DNA of 64,000 nucleotides from Defluviimonas sp. SAOS-178_SWC. GTDB lineage: Bacteria > Pseudomonadota > Alphaproteobacteria > Rhodobacterales > Rhodobacteraceae. Positions 62,532 through 64,000 of this stretch are shown one piece after another. The notes beneath the pieces were generated by a model. It saw nothing but the letters and a program-made list of their open reading frames with translations. It made no database searches and was not told the origin of the DNA. The position numbers and the translations under genes were made by a program. The DNA is taken from assembly GCF_039830135.1 (NCBI RefSeq), contig NZ_CP156081.1:2714001-2778000 (forward strand). Direction: 5' to 3'. Every line of letters starts with the position of its first letter. Position 1 is the first letter of the stretch.

Positions 62532-64000
62532 ATGGCGATGCGCCGCATCCTCCTGACCTTCCTTGCCGTCGCCCTAATCGCGGCCGGCCTTGCCTACGCG
62601 CTCAGCTACCGGGCCGGGCTCAGGGCGCTCGATGCCGAACTCGACCAATCCCTGATCCTCACCCGCCGCGCCATCGAGAGCGAGATCGAGCGCTTCCGCT
62701 ACCTGCCCGACGTCGCCGCCGAGGATGTCCGGATCGGCGTCGCGCTCCGCGACCGGACCGAAACCGCGACCGCCGCCGCCAACCGCTACCTCGAAACCGT
62801 GACCGCGCGGTCGGGGGCTGCCGACCTCTACCTGCTCGACGCGTCGGGCACCGCGATTGCCGCGTCGAACTGGAACACCGCGCAAAGCTTCGTTGGCAGC
62901 AATTATGCCTTCCGCCCTTATTTCACCGATGCGCTCGCGACAGGAAAGGGTCGGTTCTACGCCATCGGCGTCACCACCGGGAAGCCGGGCTATTTCCTCT
63001 CCACCCGCATCGGCGGCGTCGACACGCCGGGTGTGATCGTGGTGAAGATCGACCTCAAGCCGCTCGAGGAAACCTGGAAAGCCGCCGGCGTCCCGACGGC
63101 CATCGCCGACCGCGACGGGGTGGTGTTCCTGTCCGGCATCGCGGACTGGCTTTACCGCCCCCTGACGCCCCTCTCACCCGAGGCGCTGGCGGAACTCGCC
63201 GCCCGCCGCACCTATGACGGCATCGCCCTCGCTTCGGCGCCGCCGCTTCTGCCGGCAGGAGCGGCAACGACGGCGCTGGCATTGCGCGGACCCGATGGCG
63301 GCCGGTTGCACGGACGCGTCGCCGCGATCGAGGCGGATGGCTGGCGCGTCATTTCCGCCGCCCCCCTTGCCCGCATCATCGCCGCCTCCGCGCTCTGGGC
63401 GGCGGGCGCTGCGCTCGTCGCCACTGCCGCGACGGGCCTTGCCATGATCTACAACCAGCGGCGGCAGCTTACCCAGCTTCGCCTGCGTCAGGGCGCCCTT
63501 TTGGAAACGCGCGTCGCAGAACGCACGCGCGAACTCGCACACGAGATCGAGGCGCGCAGGAAGACCGAGGCCGATCTGCGCGCGGCGCAGGAAACCCTTG
63601 TCCATACCGAGAAGATGGCCGCCCTCGGCCGGATGTCCGCCGCCATCGTGCACGAAATGAGCCAACCGCTGGCCGCGATGGAGGCGACGCTCGCGGCCGC
63701 CGAACTCTCCGCCGACGCGGAGAAGACGACGACCCGCATCGGCACCGCGCGCAACCTCATCCGCCGGATGCAGCGCACCACGAAGCACCTCAAAAGCTTC
63801 AGCCGCAAGGAGCAGAACACCCGGCAGATCACCGACCTCAACAAGGTCGCCGAAAACGCGCTCGACCTCGTCGCGCCGCGCGCGAAAGCGGCCGGCGTGG
63901 CGCCAGGGTTCCGGCCGTCCGACACGGCGCCACTGGTGATGGCCGGGCCCGTCCGTCTCGAACAGGTCTGCCTCAACCTCCTTCTCAACGCCCTCGACGC
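62532..64000 (+). CDS. Second DctB-type sensor histidine kinase, cut by the right edge
   Basis: At least 489 residues, open to the end of the window; GAGGA precedes the ATG. TM1 about 5-24 (ILLTFLAVALIAAGLAYAL), a periplasmic Cache domain, TM2 about 285-308, then a coiled linker (AERTRELAHEIEARRKTEAD) and HisKA with IVHEMSQPLAAMEATLAAA. The sequence ends at LLLNALDA, the N box. Its partner regulator is expected just beyond the edge. It lies 116 bases after DUF1850 on the same strand, so it likely controls the TAXI system, in parallel with DctB/DctD for the DctPQM system. Confidence 0.88.
   Translation, partial: MAMRRILLTFLAVALIAAGLAYALSYRAGLRALDAELDQSLILTRRAIESEIERFRYLPDVAAEDVRIGVALRDRTETATAAANRYLETVTARSGAADLYLLDASGTAIAASNWNTAQSFVGSNYAFRPYFTDALATGKGRFYAIGVTTGKPGYFLSTRIGGVDTPGVIVVKIDLKPLEETWKAAGVPTAIADRDGVVFLSGIADWLYRPLTPLSPEALAELAARRTYDGIALASAPPLLPAGAATTALALRGPDGGRLHGRVAAIEADGWRVISAAPLARIIAASALWAAGAALVATAATGLAMIYNQRRQLTQLRLRQGALLETRVAERTRELAHEIEARRKTEADLRAAQETLVHTEKMAALGRMSAAIVHEMSQPLAAMEATLAAAELSADAEKTTTRIGTARNLIRRMQRTTKHLKSFSRKEQNTRQITDLNKVAENALDLVAPRAKAAGVAPGFRPSDTAPLVMAGPVRLEQVCLNLLLNALD

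Noticed and set aside
1..64000. tRNA, rRNA, CRISPR array, insertion sequence or prophage
   Set aside because: No cloverleaf sequence, spaced direct-repeat array, transposase or phage protein was recognised on either strand.

Overview
The window is GC-rich and densely packed with overlapping genes. It reads as a chromosome segment of an alphaproteobacterium of the Rhodobacteraceae (Rhodobacter/Roseobacter type). This rests on the gene order NDUFA12 homologue - mlaD - DUF2155 - aat, clpX-clpP, the many ABC/TRAP/TAXI uptake systems, a DctBD-type sensor pair, and a dispersed GC-hairpin/TATTT/AAGATGAA intergenic repeat. I see no rRNA, tRNA, CRISPR array, phage or IS element. The species cannot be named from this alone.

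Layout. (1) 1-9.6 kb: reductive pyrimidine catabolism. It holds dihydropyrimidinase (cut by the left edge), a beta-ureidopropionase-type Zn hydrolase, PreA/PreT dihydropyrimidine dehydrogenase and two RutR-like TetR regulators. TGACC-N4-GGTCA palindromes lie in front of the promoters. An AT-richer two-TM coiled-coil gene sits between the hydrolase and dihydropyrimidinase genes. A secreted HExxH protein, a methyltransferase, an ACT protein and a cupin lie between the two regulators. (2) 9.7-16.8 kb: housekeeping genes (accB-accC, a methyltransferase, aat, DUF2155, mlaD, complex I NDUFA12 homologue, clpX, clpP) plus one unknown membrane-anchored gene. (3) 17.0-24.8 kb: a polyamine-type ABC transporter flanked by two amidase-signature enzymes and an N-carbamoylputrescine amidase. 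(4) 24.9-28.5 kb: a short ModE-like regulator, two mod boxes, modABC and a CbiX-like chelatase. (5) 28.5-35.5 kb: a second polyamine-type operon (LysR, SnoaL-like secreted protein, SBP, ATPase, two permeases, aminoaldehyde dehydrogenase).

(6) 35.6-37.4 kb: a Na/Pi cotransporter with a Pho box upstream. (7) 37.4-45.9 kb: a ProXVW-type betaine ABC transporter co-oriented with a choline-kinase-like protein and a dimethylglycine-dehydrogenase-like flavoprotein, with a divergent DeoR regulator. (8) 45.9-52.2 kb: a complete 2-aminoethylphosphonate operon phnW-phnA-phnY plus a PbfA-type lyase, with a divergent LysR. (9) 52.2-58.7 kb: a TRAP transporter (DctPQM) and its two-component system DctB/DctD. 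This DctD lacks the GAFTGA loop and the Walker A lysine. (10) 58.9-64.0 kb: a TAXI-TRAP transporter, DUF1850, and the start of a second DctB-like kinase cut by the right edge.

Together the accessory genes describe a scavenger of small nitrogen and phosphorus compounds: pyrimidines, polyamines, quaternary amines, aminophosphonates and organic acids. Each uptake system sits beside its catabolic enzymes and a local regulator. The two points most worth following are the joint quaternary-amine plus aminophosphonate island (37-52 kb) and the degenerate DctD with its operator array.
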